Part shown: one piece after another, positions 1 to 6,512 of the stretch
Layout: every line of letters begins with the position of its first letter
How positions within the stretch are numbered: the first letter of the stretch is position 1
Origin: Muribaculaceae bacterium
GTDB lineage: Bacteria; Bacteroidota; Bacteroidia; Bacteroidales; Muribaculaceae
NCBI GenBank assembly: GCA_017545095.1
Contig: JAFYCU010000208.1
Coordinates: 1-9,192 of the forward strand
DNA length: 9,192 nucleotides
Reading direction: 5' to 3'
Translations under genes and position numbers: made by a program
Notes under the pieces: generated by a model
The model's input: only the letters and a program-made list of their open reading frames with translations
The model's database searches: none
What the model was told of the DNA's origin: nothing

Positions 1-705
1 CGAGTCCTTCTTGGTGCTCTCGCCCTTGTAGTGGATTATGGTGGTGGGCACATACCAGTTCTCGCCTCCAGCTTGCACCAGGCGGTAGCTCAGGTCAATG
101 TCCTCGCCATACATGAAAAAGTCCTCGTCGAAGCCGCCGGCTTGCTGAAGCGGTGCCGTGCGGCAGAACATGAACGCGCCCGAGAGGATGTCGATGCGGT
201 GCGGCTCGTCCTCGCTCAGGTAGCGCAGGTGGTATTTGGCGAACCAGCGCGAGCGCGGGAACAGCGACGACAGGCCGAAAATCTTGCAGAACGACACCCA
301 CGGGGTGGGGAAGGCGCGTTTGCTCTCGGGCAGGAACACGCCGTTGCCGTCGACCATGTGTGCACCGATGGCCGCGCAACGCTCGTGGCTGCGCATCCAT
401 GCCAGACAGTCGTCGATTGCCTGGCGGCAGATGATGGTGTCGGGGTTGAGAATAAGGGTGTATTCGCCGCGTGCCATGCGTATGCCGATGTTGTTGGCAC
501 GCGAAAAGCCCACGTTCTCGCGGTTTTCCACATAGATGCACTGCGGCAGCCGCTCGCGCACATATTCCAACGAGCCGTCGTCCGAGGCATTATCCACAAC
601 AATCACCTCGGCCTTAAGGCCCTGCACAGCTTCCATAACCGAGCGCAGTGTCTGTTCCAGAAAGTACCGCACACGGTAGTTCACGATCACGATTGATAAA
701 TCCAT
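1..705 (-). CDS. GT2-family glycosyltransferase (WbbL/rhamnosyltransferase-like), 3' end outside window
   Basis: 235 codons are visible from ATG 705-703 to the window edge, with no stop. The protein opens with the GT-A nucleotide-sugar fold: LSIVIVNY (residues 3-10), VIVVDNASDDGS (34-45), ENVGFSRANNIG (63-74) and LNPDT (86-90), where the NPD takes the place of the usual metal-binding DxD. Further on come GAFMFCR and GGFDEDFFMYGEDIDLSYR (ending at 208), the acceptor-side signature of WbbL/rhamnosyltransferase-type GT2 enzymes. The family transfers a sugar from a nucleotide donor at the cytoplasmic face of the membrane during O-antigen, capsule or other glycan assembly; the sugar cannot be told from sequence. 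Relatives usually exceed 300 residues, so a C-terminal part is probably missing. No signal peptide is seen. It lies 85 bp downstream of dprA, behind a weak terminator, so it may have its own promoter, although I found no good -7 box. Confidence 0.93.
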   Translation of the reverse strand, partial: MDLSIVIVNYRVRYFLEQTLRSVMEAVQGLKAEVIVVDNASDDGSLEYVRERLPQCIYVENRENVGFSRANNIGIRMARGEYTLILNPDTIICRQAIDDCLAWMRSHERCAAIGAHMVDGNGVFLPESKRAFPTPWVSFCKIFGLSSLFPRSRWFAKYHLRYLSEDEPHRIDILSGAFMFCRTAPLQQAGGFDEDFFMYGEDIDLSYRLVQAGGENWYVPTTIIHYKGESTKKDS

Positions 706-719
706 ATAGGTTATAACGC

Positions 720-743
720 AAAAAAGTCGGCATTATTTTGCCG
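720..743 (-). terminator. Weak intrinsic terminator after dprA
   Basis: Read on the minus strand, CGGCA pairs with TGCCG (5-bp stem, 6-nt AT-rich loop; plus positions 728-732 and 739-743). Six T residues (720-725) follow after a 2-nt gap. It sits 48 bp past the dprA stop and 15 bp before the glycosyltransferase start, so it could end the thioesterase-dprA transcript or act as an attenuator. The short stem keeps confidence moderate. Confidence 0.45.
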
Positions 744-790
744 TAACACCAAATTGAGGGAAGTTGTAGCCGCGTCGCGGTAGGCGGCAG

Positions 791-1903
791 TCAGCGCAGT
801 GCGTAGTGGCAGCCGGGCAGGGTGTTGATGATGCCCTGGCAGTCGAGGTCGACGAGGATGCTCATGAGCTTATAGACAGGCTTGCCGAGCACATCGGCCA
901 GCTGGCTGGCGTGCATGTCGCCGTGTTGCCTCAACGCGTCCACCACAGCTTGTTCGTCGGCAGTGAGGGTGGGGAAGAGCTCGCACTGTGTGGGCGGGGT
1001 GGGCGAGGGCAAGGCCGATTGCCAGCGCATGGCCTCGACCACATCCTGAGCACTGGTGATGCTCAGGGCGCGGTTGCTGCCAATGAGCTTGTTGCATCCA
1101 CGCGAGAATTCGTCGCCCACGCGTCCCGGCACGGCCATCACGTCGCGGTTGTAGCTCTGTGCCAGGCTGGCGGTGACCAATGCACCGCCGCTGGGGGCAC
1201 TCTCCACCACAATGGTGCAGTCGCTCAGCGCGGCGATGATGCGGTTGCGGGCCAGAAAGTTGCCCTTGTGAATGTCGTCTTGGCTCTGATAGTCGGTGAC
1301 CACGGCTCCATGGCGGTGCACGATTTCGGCTGCATCGCGGCGGTGCAGCGCAGGGTAGATTTTGTTCAGTCCCTGGGCCAGCACGGCCACGGTGGGCACC
1401 TGGTGCTTGAGCGAGGCACGGTGCGCGGCAATGTCGATGCCGTAGGCCAGTCCGCTCACCACCACCACGCCGGGCACAGCGGCTCCCAGGTCATGCACGA
1501 GGGCGTCGGTGAACGAGATGCCATAGGCTGTAGCATGGCGCGTGCCCACGATGCTCACTATGTGTGGGGCGTTCAGGTCGCAGTCGCCCGTGCTGTAGAG
1601 CATCAGCGGCGCATCGTTGGCCTCGGCTAGACGCCGGGGATAGTCCGGGTCGGTGTAGTAGGTGGCGCGTATGTTTTTTTGCTCGATGAACATGATTTCG
1701 CGCTCGGCCCTTTCGAGCAGCGACCGCCGGTAGGCCGCTCCGCACATGCGTGCGCTGCTGCCGGTGAGCTGGCGCAGCTCGCGCTCGGGTATGGCGAAGA
1801 AAGCCTCCTCGTCGGGCAGCACATCGAGGATTTTGTGTGCCAGGTCAATGCCCATGCCTCGCACCGAGGCAAAGGCGATGCGGAAGAGCAAGGCGTTGTT
1901 CAT
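791..1903 (-). CDS. dprA: DNA-processing protein DprA (DNA protecting protein, Smf family)
   Basis: 370 aa, ATG at 1903 and TGA at 793-791. DprA binds incoming single-stranded DNA during natural transformation and loads RecA on it; many non-competent bacteria also carry it. Three parts are visible: an N-terminal helix-hairpin-helix/SAM-like region (about 1-70), the Rossmann-like DprA core (about 80-295) and a C-terminal winged-helix (DML1-like) domain (about 309-370). Core motifs are SIVGTRHATAYG (117-128), SGLAYGIDIAAH (150-161), QGLNKIYP (177-184), FLARNRIIAALS (216-227) and VVESAPSGGALVTA (232-245). Asparagine occupies the place of the common aspartate in GLDxIYP. Length is normal for the family. 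The start overlaps the stop of the upstream thioesterase by 4 bp, so translation of the two is probably coupled. Cytoplasmic. Confidence 0.97.
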   Translation of the reverse strand: MNNALLFRIAFASVRGMGIDLAHKILDVLPDEEAFFAIPERELRQLTGSSARMCGAAYRRSLLERAEREIMFIEQKNIRATYYTDPDYPRRLAEANDAPLMLYSTGDCDLNAPHIVSIVGTRHATAYGISFTDALVHDLGAAVPGVVVVSGLAYGIDIAAHRASLKHQVPTVAVLAQGLNKIYPALHRRDAAEIVHRHGAVVTDYQSQDDIHKGNFLARNRIIAALSDCTIVVESAPSGGALVTASLAQSYNRDVMAVPGRVGDEFSRGCNKLIGSNRALSITSAQDVVEAMRWQSALPSPTPPTQCELFPTLTADEQAVVDALRQHGDMHASQLADVLGKPVYKLMSILVDLDCQGIINTLPGCHYALR

Positions 1904-2313
1904 GGCGTGGCAAGGTATTTGGCGAAAGCCTTCCGCAGCTGCTCGCCGCGTCCCAACTGTCCGTTCTCAAGGCACACAATGCTCACCACGGCGCGCACGG
2001 CCAGAGCTTCGGTCGAGCGGTTGAAGATGTCTTGGTGAAACACAAAGCGCACGCCTCGGGCTTCCACCCACAGGCGGCTGAGCATCACGTCGCCGCTGCG
2101 CAACGGGGTCTTATAGTCCACCTCGATGCGGTTCACCACGGGCACAAAGCCGTCGGCCTGCATCTGTGCAAAGGTGTAGCCCGCCTGCTTGCAAAACGCG
2201 TGGCGGGTGTGTTCCAGATAGTGCAGATACACGGCGTTGTTCACGATGCCCTCGCTGTCGAGCTCGTAGTCGCGCACGCCAATCTCGAGCGTGAAGATAT
2301 AGTCGTTAGTCAT
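1900..2313 (-). CDS. Acyl-CoA thioesterase, 4HBT hot-dog fold (YbgC/FadM-like)
   Basis: 137 aa from ATG 2313. The hot-dog fold signature is VRDYELDSEGIVNNAVYLHYLEHTRHAF (residues 13-40); Asp19 sits where the catalytic carboxylate of 4-hydroxybenzoyl-CoA thioesterase-type enzymes lies, and the NN-x-x-Y-L-x-Y-x-E block follows. The rest (VDYKTPLRSGDV and the following strands) matches the second half of the fold. Such enzymes hydrolyse acyl-CoA thioesters, often short or medium chain; the true substrate is unknown. An in-frame TTG at 2337 would add 8 residues, but it falls inside the likely promoter box at 2335-2342, so ATG 2313 is preferred. The TGA (1902-1900) overlaps the dprA ATG. I see no obvious reason for pairing a thioesterase with dprA other than shared transcription. 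Confidence 0.92.
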   Translation of the reverse strand: MTNDYIFTLEIGVRDYELDSEGIVNNAVYLHYLEHTRHAFCKQAGYTFAQMQADGFVPVVNRIEVDYKTPLRSGDVMLSRLWVEARGVRFVFHQDIFNRSTEALAVRAVVSIVCLENGQLGRGEQLRKAFAKYLATP

Positions 2314-2334
2314 GGTGCAGAGTATTTCAGCCGT

Positions 2335-2342
2335 CAAAATTA
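2335..2342 (-). promoter_or_regulatory. Candidate Bacteroidota promoter -7 box for thioesterase-dprA
   Basis: The minus strand reads TAATTTTG, a full match to the Bacteroidota -7 consensus TAnnTTTG. A transcript starting about 7 nt further on would have a leader of roughly 15-20 nt before ATG 2313. No clear TTTG -33 box is present at the normal distance, so support rests on the -7 box and position only. Confidence 0.4.
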
Positions 2343-2384
2343 CTAAAAAATGTCGAAACTTCGCGTTATGAGCGAAAAAAATAC

Positions 2385-2392
2385 TACATTTG
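2385..2392 (+). promoter_or_regulatory. Candidate promoter -7 box for the SpoIIM-MoxR-DUF58 operon
   Basis: TACATTTG matches the Bacteroidota -7 consensus TAnnTTTG exactly. A one-mismatch -33 element (TTCG, 2360-2363, against TTTG) lies 21 bp upstream. Transcription would start near 2400 and give a leader of about 200 nt before ATG 2597. It is the only convincing box found upstream of the six-gene operon. Confidence 0.5.
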
Positions 2393-2464
2393 CAGGTTAC
2401 TTTTTCAGCAACGAGATATATAGGATACGAGAACCAAGACCGGAGAGCACAATCAGTCTAAAGG

Positions 2465-2483
2465 TCGCAAGGCCGCCTTGCGA
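2465..2483 (+). promoter_or_regulatory. Leader hairpin (8-bp perfect stem, 3-nt loop)
   Basis: TCGCAAGG pairs perfectly with CCTTGCGA around a CCG loop. It is followed by AAAA rather than a T tract, so it is not a plus-strand intrinsic terminator. It may stabilise the leader, take part in regulation, or be part of the surrounding repetitive sequence. Confidence 0.4.
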
Positions 2484-2494
2484 AAAGCCAAGCT

Positions 2495-2529
2495 CCAAGA
2501 ACCGAGAACCAAGAACCAAGCCCCGAGCC
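2495..2529 (+). repeat. Degenerate 7-bp tandem repeat, consensus CCRAGNN, five units
   Basis: Units are CCAAGAA, CCGAGAA, CCAAGAA, CCAAGCC and CCGAGCC, in exact 7-bp register. The first 19 bases recur perfectly at 8913-8931, downstream of the operon, and an 11-bp piece (CGAGAACCAAG) also occurs at 2428-2438. A period of 7 is incompatible with coding. The function is unknown. Confidence 0.85.
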
Positions 2530-2556
2530 TTAAGTCCCACATTGTGCCGCTTGCTT

Positions 2557-2591
2557 ACTCACCACTCATGACTCTTGACTCATCACTACTT
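2557..2591 (+). repeat. Degenerate 7-bp tandem repeat, consensus ACTCNNN, five units
   Basis: Units are ACTCACC, ACTCATG, ACTCTTG, ACTCATC and ACTACTT. The array is distinct in sequence from the CCRAG array just upstream but has the same 7-bp period. It ends 5 bp before ATG 2597 and so occupies the translation initiation region of the first operon gene. Confidence 0.75.
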
Positions 2592-2596
2592 AACCC

Positions 2597-3580
2597 ATGA
2601 AAGAAGCGATATTTATCCGTCAGAATCTGCGCAAATGGAAAGAATATGAGCGCATTGCCGACATGGCAGCGAGCGAGTCGCCCGACGAGCTTGCCGACAT
2701 GTATACCGACCTCACGGCCGACCTGGCGTTTGCGCAGACCTATTACCCCGAGTCGCGCGTCACCACCTATTTGAACAACCTCACACTGGCGTTCCACAAC
2801 GAGGTGTATCGCGGTCGTCGAGAGAACTGGTCGCGGCTGCTCACCTTCTGGACCCGCGAGGTGCCGCAGGCCGTCTACGACAGCCGCCGCGAGATGCTGG
2901 CGGCACTGGTGGCGTTGGTGCTGTTTATCGGCATCGGCGTGTACTCCACCCTTGGCGACGGCGAGTTCTCGCGCCTCATTCTGGGCGATGACTATGTGGA
3001 GATGACCATCCGCAACATCGAGAATGGGCGTCCCACGGGTGTGTTCGACGACGACAGGCAAGTGGATATGTTTTTCAGCATTATGCTCAACAACCTGCAG
3101 GTGGATGTCCTTTCGTTTGGGATGGGCTTGTTCACGCCCATCGGCACACTTTATATCATATTGAAAAACGGCGTGATGGTGGGCACGTTCACCTCGTTTT
3201 TCGCCCTGTATGGGGTGTTCGACGAGTCGTTCCTGGCCGTGATGCAGCATGGCACCATCGAGATTTCCACGATAGCCATCAGCGGCGGGGCGGGCTTCGT
3301 ACTGGGCTGCGGGTGGCTGTTCCCGGGCACCTACAGCCGCATGCGTTCGTTTGTGCGCGGGGCGCGACGGGCGTTGAAAATCATCATCAGCGTGATGCCG
3401 TTCACCATTGTGGCGGCGTTTTTCGAGTCGTTTGTCACCTGCCACACCGAGGCCCCCGATGCCTTGCGGTGGCTGCTGGTGATTGCCTCGGCGGTGGCGG
3501 TGATTGCCTATTATGTTTTTCTCCCCATTTGGGTAAATCGCAAGAATCATGAGCAAGCATCATCGCAAGCGGCCGAATAA
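2597..3580 (+). CDS. SpoIIM-family (stage II sporulation protein M-like) integral membrane protein
   Basis: 327 aa. A soluble N-terminal part (about 1-98, rich in charged residues) precedes a membrane domain with hydrophobic segments near 101-119, 171-189, 193-208, 221-243, 262-282 and 292-311. The loop stretch MQHGTIEISTIAISGGAGFVLG (216-237), with His218-Gly219 and Glu222, is the conserved SpoIIM/DUF95 motif. In Bacillus SpoIIM belongs to the septal peptidoglycan machinery of engulfment; the many relatives in non-sporulating bacteria have no settled role, and nothing here implies sporulation. It heads the operon after a long repetitive leader. Its 3' end overlaps the next gene by 32 bp, which suggests the two products are made and perhaps act together. 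ATG 2597 is the natural start, because the family N-terminus (FIRQNLRKWKEYE) follows it directly. Confidence 0.9.
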   Translation: MKEAIFIRQNLRKWKEYERIADMAASESPDELADMYTDLTADLAFAQTYYPESRVTTYLNNLTLAFHNEVYRGRRENWSRLLTFWTREVPQAVYDSRREMLAALVALVLFIGIGVYSTLGDGEFSRLILGDDYVEMTIRNIENGRPTGVFDDDRQVDMFFSIMLNNLQVDVLSFGMGLFTPIGTLYIILKNGVMVGTFTSFFALYGVFDESFLAVMQHGTIEISTIAISGGAGFVLGCGWLFPGTYSRMRSFVRGARRALKIIISVMPFTIVAAFFESFVTCHTEAPDALRWLLVIASAVAVIAYYVFLPIWVNRKNHEQASSQAAE

Positions 3581-4433
3581 GATTGCGCTCTATGCCGTGC
3601 GCAACATGAGTGAGAAGGTGAGTGCCACATTCGCTATCATCCGCGACAACTGGCGCCCCATGCTGCGCCTCACGGCCTATGTGATGGTGCCCATCAGCAT
3701 CGTGCAGGGCCTGGGCGTGAACAATTTGTTTGCCTCGTTGTTCAACGATACCGCCTTCCCCGTGTGGTCGGCGGTGGTGGCCGGTGTGTTCACGCTCATG
3801 GGTGTGTCGGCCATCACGGCGCTGATGATTACACTGCTGCAGTGGCACGACCTGCACGACGATGGCATGGCGGGCGTCACGCTCACAGCCCTGCGCCAGC
3901 CGCTCGCCAGGGCTTTCGTCAAGTGTGTGCCCGCGTGGCTGCTTATCGCTGTAGTGGTTGTGCCAGGTGTGATGGTCACCGGTGCGGCCTTTTTCTTTAT
4001 CCCCTTTCTTGTGCTGGTGTTTATGGCGGCCATATTGCCGCTGTGGCTCGTGTCGCCTGTCTATGTGCTTGAGGGGTGTTCGTTTTTCACTGCGGTGAAG
4101 CGCGCTTTCAAGTTGGGCTATTCGGCCTGGGGGCAGCTTGTGGGGCTCGCATTCATTATGTGGCTCACAGCGTTTATCATGCAAAATGTGGTCACCATTC
4201 CCTGGACGGTGGCGGGCGTGTCGATCAACACGCTTGGCAGCGAAGGCTCGGACTACACTTGGAAAGTGGTAATGCAAATCGTTTTCTATGTCACCACCAT
4301 CGTGCAGTGCCTGTTCAGTTATGTGGGGCTGGGGTTGTTTACCATCGCTTTCACGCTGCACTACTCCAGTGTGGCCTCCGACACCGAGCAGGTGAACATC
4401 GAGGCCGAAATCGAAAATTTTGAAAATCTGTAA
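3549..4433 (+). CDS. Polytopic membrane protein of the MoxR-DUF58 cluster, unknown function
   Basis: 294 aa with about six hydrophobic segments (near 40-58, 73-96, 129-147, 149-169, 192-214 and 242-268), a basic N-terminus and an acidic C-terminal tail (EQVNIEAEIENFENL). No enzymatic motif is visible. The opening SEKVSATFAIIRDNWRPMLRL, a helix before the first membrane segment, resembles cluster-associated membrane proteins that I recall from other Bacteroidota, but I cannot name a family with certainty. The start is uncertain: ATG 3549 overlaps the SpoIIM gene by 32 bp, while ATG 3606 (residue 20) would remove the overlap. I keep 3549 because relatives appear to have 10-15 residues before the SEKV stretch. 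The stop is 5 bp before the next gene. Confidence 0.8.
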   Translation: MSKHHRKRPNKIALYAVRNMSEKVSATFAIIRDNWRPMLRLTAYVMVPISIVQGLGVNNLFASLFNDTAFPVWSAVVAGVFTLMGVSAITALMITLLQWHDLHDDGMAGVTLTALRQPLARAFVKCVPAWLLIAVVVVPGVMVTGAAFFFIPFLVLVFMAAILPLWLVSPVYVLEGCSFFTAVKRAFKLGYSAWGQLVGLAFIMWLTAFIMQNVVTIPWTVAGVSINTLGSEGSDYTWKVVMQIVFYVTTIVQCLFSYVGLGLFTIAFTLHYSSVASDTEQVNIEAEIENFENL

Positions 4434-4438
4434 TCACC

Positions 4439-5101
4439 ATGGCACAACAACTCACCGACACCATCGCCGTGAGCGAATCGCTCGTGCGCGAGTTCACCCG
4501 CCAGGCGGCCTATGACTACAACCGCGAGCTGGTGAACGAGGAAACCAACTATTTGGAGCGTTTTTTCCAATGGATAGAAGAGCTTTTCAGCCGCAGCTAT
4601 GGCGCGACCACCGAGCACACGGTTCAATCGTGGATTAATGTGTTTTGCTGGATAGCTGCTATTGTGCTGCTTCTGGGTGTGGCCTGGTGGCTCTACAAGT
4701 CGCGCGTCTCCCTGTTTGGCAGCAGCGACGATGACGACTCGCTCGACTATGACGTGACGCTCGACAACATCCACGAGATCGATTTCGACGCGCGTCTGGC
4801 CGAGGCACGCCAGCGCGGCAACCTGCGCGAGGTGTGCCGACTGCTCTATCTGCAAACGCTCAAGCGCCTCGCCGATGGCGCACTCATCGACTGGCGGCCG
4901 TTCAAAACCCCGTCGCAGTACACCCGCGAGTTGCCCAACGAGCACCTGCGTGCGCTCACCAATGCTTTCCTGCGCGTGCGCTACGGCAACTTTGAGGCCA
5001 CCGAGGCCTTATGTCGCAACATGGAGCAATGGCAGCAACAGATTGTTGCACTCATCCCCACGACCAATGCCAACGAGGAGAAAGGAGGTGAGCCGTCATG
5101 A
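4439..5101 (+). CDS. DUF4129 domain-containing single-pass membrane protein
   Basis: 220 aa. An N-terminal region (1-64) with charged helices is followed by one clear membrane segment (about 66-86), an acidic linker (SSDDDDSLDYD, 95-105) and the DUF4129 domain (about 111-190). Typical features of that domain are CRLLYLQTLKRLADGALIDWRPFKTPSQYTREL (133-165) and LRVRYGN. In larger proteins DUF4129 follows a transglutaminase domain; as a stand-alone gene it recurs beside MoxR and DUF58 genes. The soluble domain has helical repeat character and may be a binding module; that is inference. No signal peptide is visible. It starts 5 bp after the preceding gene, and its TGA overlaps the next ATG (ATGA). 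Its last codons also encode an unusually strong ribosome binding site for the next gene. Confidence 0.9.
   Translation: MAQQLTDTIAVSESLVREFTRQAAYDYNRELVNEETNYLERFFQWIEELFSRSYGATTEHTVQSWINVFCWIAAIVLLLGVAWWLYKSRVSLFGSSDDDDSLDYDVTLDNIHEIDFDARLAEARQRGNLREVCRLLYLQTLKRLADGALIDWRPFKTPSQYTRELPNEHLRALTNAFLRVRYGNFEATEALCRNMEQWQQQIVALIPTTNANEEKGGEPS
5082..5091 (+). promoter_or_regulatory. Strong Shine-Dalgarno sequence before the DUF4350 gene
   Basis: AAGGAGGTGA is a 10-nt full match to the complement of the 16S rRNA 3' end and lies 6 nt before ATG 5098. None of the other five starts in this operon has a recognisable Shine-Dalgarno sequence; the MoxR gene instead has an A-rich leader. Bacteroidota genes generally do not rely on such sites. 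The bases also encode the tail of the DUF4129 protein (EKGGE). Confidence 0.7.
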
Positions 5102-6441
5102 AAGCCAATAAAGTGTTCTTGATTCTTGTGGTCGTGCTGTTTGTGGTGATGGTGCTGGCGCAGATGCAGATGCCCAAGCGCTTTAAGTGGCACACCACCT
5201 TTGAGCATTACGACGAGCAGCCCTTTGGCTGTGCGGTGTTCGACTCGGTGATGGCTGCCTCGGCCTTGGCGGGCTATTCCGTGGCCGACACCTCGTTCTT
5301 TGGCCTTGCACGAGCCAGGCAGAACGCGCTCACCACCTATTTGCTGCTCAAAAACGAATACTATGCCAACAATGATGTGGACGACATCAAGCGGCTGCTC
5401 AACCTTGGGCACAATGTGGTGCTGGCCGTGGGCGAGATTGATGGTAATGATTTTGAAGAGGCATTTGGTGTGGGTACAGGATTCACGCCACGATATGGTA
5501 TTACGGCCGAGTATTGGTATGAACCAAAGAAACTGCTTGGCGATGGCGACCACGACACCATCACCTGGGTGGGCGGCAACGGCTACAAAAAGCGCAACTA
5601 CATCTTCAACGTGGTGTGGGCCAACAAGGCCGTTGATTGCAAGGTGAAAGGCTGTAAAAAACTGGTAGTCAACAGCTACAATTTCGATTACCAGAAAGAC
5701 TTCGAAAGTATGCACGATGGAGCTGAGTACGAGCCAGCCGTCGTTGATGAAGCAGACCCCAAGCCAACAGCGGTGCAGCGCCACCACGATGTGCTGGCAG
5801 TGTGCTGCCCTGTGGGGCGCGGCAAGCTCATCGTCACCACCATTCCGCACCTGTTTACCAACTACGGCATCCTTGACCCGCAGATGCGTGAGCTGGGCAT
5901 GCGCATCCTCTCGCAGGCGGGCCATAGGCCCATTGTGCGCATCGACAACAGTCTGCGCTATGCTGGTGACGAAGGTGAGGAAAAGCTGGGTTCGCAGTCG
6001 CCGTTGCGTTACCTGCTCGACAACCCGCCCCTGCGATGGGCGCTCTACCTCACCGTGATGGCCCTGTTGCTGTTCCTGTTCTTTACCGCCAGGCGCAGGC
6101 AGCGCGTGATACCCGTGGTCAAGGAACCTGATAACCAGACCATGCTCATGGTGAATCACATTGGCACGCTCTACTATGAGCGGCACGACAATGCCGATTT
6201 GCTCAAGAAGAAATACCAGTACTTCACCGAGCAGCTGCGGCGCGAGGTGATGGTGGACATCGATGATCACGACCACCTCGACACCGAGCTGGAGACCCTG
6301 GCGCAACTCACCGCCACCAAGCCCGAGGAACTGCGCGACCAGGTGACACTGCTCCACACCGCCCTGCAGGCCGACACCCTGAGCAACGACCAGCTCAAGC
6401 ACCTCATCGGCATCATGAATGATTTGGCGGCACGATTGTGA
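5098..6441 (+). CDS. DUF4350 domain-containing membrane protein
   Basis: 447 aa. A membrane anchor (about 6-22) follows the basic start MKANK. A large extra-membrane domain (about 30-300) has the DUF4350 pattern: a segment near residues 90-115 (LKNEYYANNDVDDIKRLLNLGHNVVLAV), GRGKLIVTTIPHLFTNYGILD, then SPLRYLLDNPPLRWALYL (from 301). A second membrane segment (about 312-331) ends in RRRQR, and a charged C-terminal helical region (about 335-447) follows. The two anchors suggest that the DUF4350 domain faces the periplasm, with the tail in the cytoplasm where it could meet the ATPase (inference). The family is linked by fold to glutamine-amidotransferase-like/GldG-type domains without a known activity. 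ATGA overlap with the DUF4129 gene and a strong Shine-Dalgarno sequence support this start. Confidence 0.9.
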   Translation: MKANKVFLILVVVLFVVMVLAQMQMPKRFKWHTTFEHYDEQPFGCAVFDSVMAASALAGYSVADTSFFGLARARQNALTTYLLLKNEYYANNDVDDIKRLLNLGHNVVLAVGEIDGNDFEEAFGVGTGFTPRYGITAEYWYEPKKLLGDGDHDTITWVGGNGYKKRNYIFNVVWANKAVDCKVKGCKKLVVNSYNFDYQKDFESMHDGAEYEPAVVDEADPKPTAVQRHHDVLAVCCPVGRGKLIVTTIPHLFTNYGILDPQMRELGMRILSQAGHRPIVRIDNSLRYAGDEGEEKLGSQSPLRYLLDNPPLRWALYLTVMALLLFLFFTARRRQRVIPVVKEPDNQTMLMVNHIGTLYYERHDNADLLKKKYQYFTEQLRREVMVDIDDHDHLDTELETLAQLTATKPEELRDQVTLLHTALQADTLSNDQLKHLIGIMNDLAARL

Positions 6442-6512
6442 ACAGAGTGAAGAATGTAAGCTCCCCAGCGCACCCCATAACAGAAATCAGAAAAATAAAA
6501 CGAAATAAAGCA

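Larger units (their letters stand above)
2393..2596 (+). other. Long 5' leader of the operon, non-coding, repeat-rich
   Basis: About 200 nt without a credible gene. It contains, in order, a partial heptamer motif (2428-2438), a hairpin (2465-2483), a CCRAG-type heptamer array (2495-2529) and an ACTC-type heptamer array (2557-2591) that ends 5 nt before the start codon. No Shine-Dalgarno sequence precedes ATG 2597. A 73-codon frame crossing the region (2350-2571) begins upstream of the predicted transcription start and mostly translates the repeats, so I do not call it. Confidence 0.55.

Noticed and set aside
2335..2337. TTG start giving the thioesterase 8 extra residues
   Set aside because: The codon lies within the TAATTTTG promoter-like box and would probably not be transcribed.
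2350..2571. 73-codon plus-strand frame across the divergent control region
   Set aside because: Its start lies upstream of the predicted plus-strand promoter box, and its second half is translation of the 7-bp repeats, whose period does not preserve frame.
2555..4361. Long minus-strand frames opposite the SpoIIM and gene-2 region
   Set aside because: Rich in His, Arg and Gln without family features, whereas the plus strand gives consistent membrane-protein translations.
4981..6402. 473-codon open frame on the minus strand opposite the DUF4350 gene
   Set aside because: It is His/Gln/Val-rich with no recognisable domain and lies wholly opposite well-supported coding sequence; GC-rich codon bias of the true strand keeps the antisense frame open.
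6438..6512. GTG start giving the MoxR ATPase 25 extra residues
   Set aside because: The extension lacks conserved character and overlaps the previous stop; ATG 6513 is preceded by an A-rich stretch typical of Bacteroidota starts.
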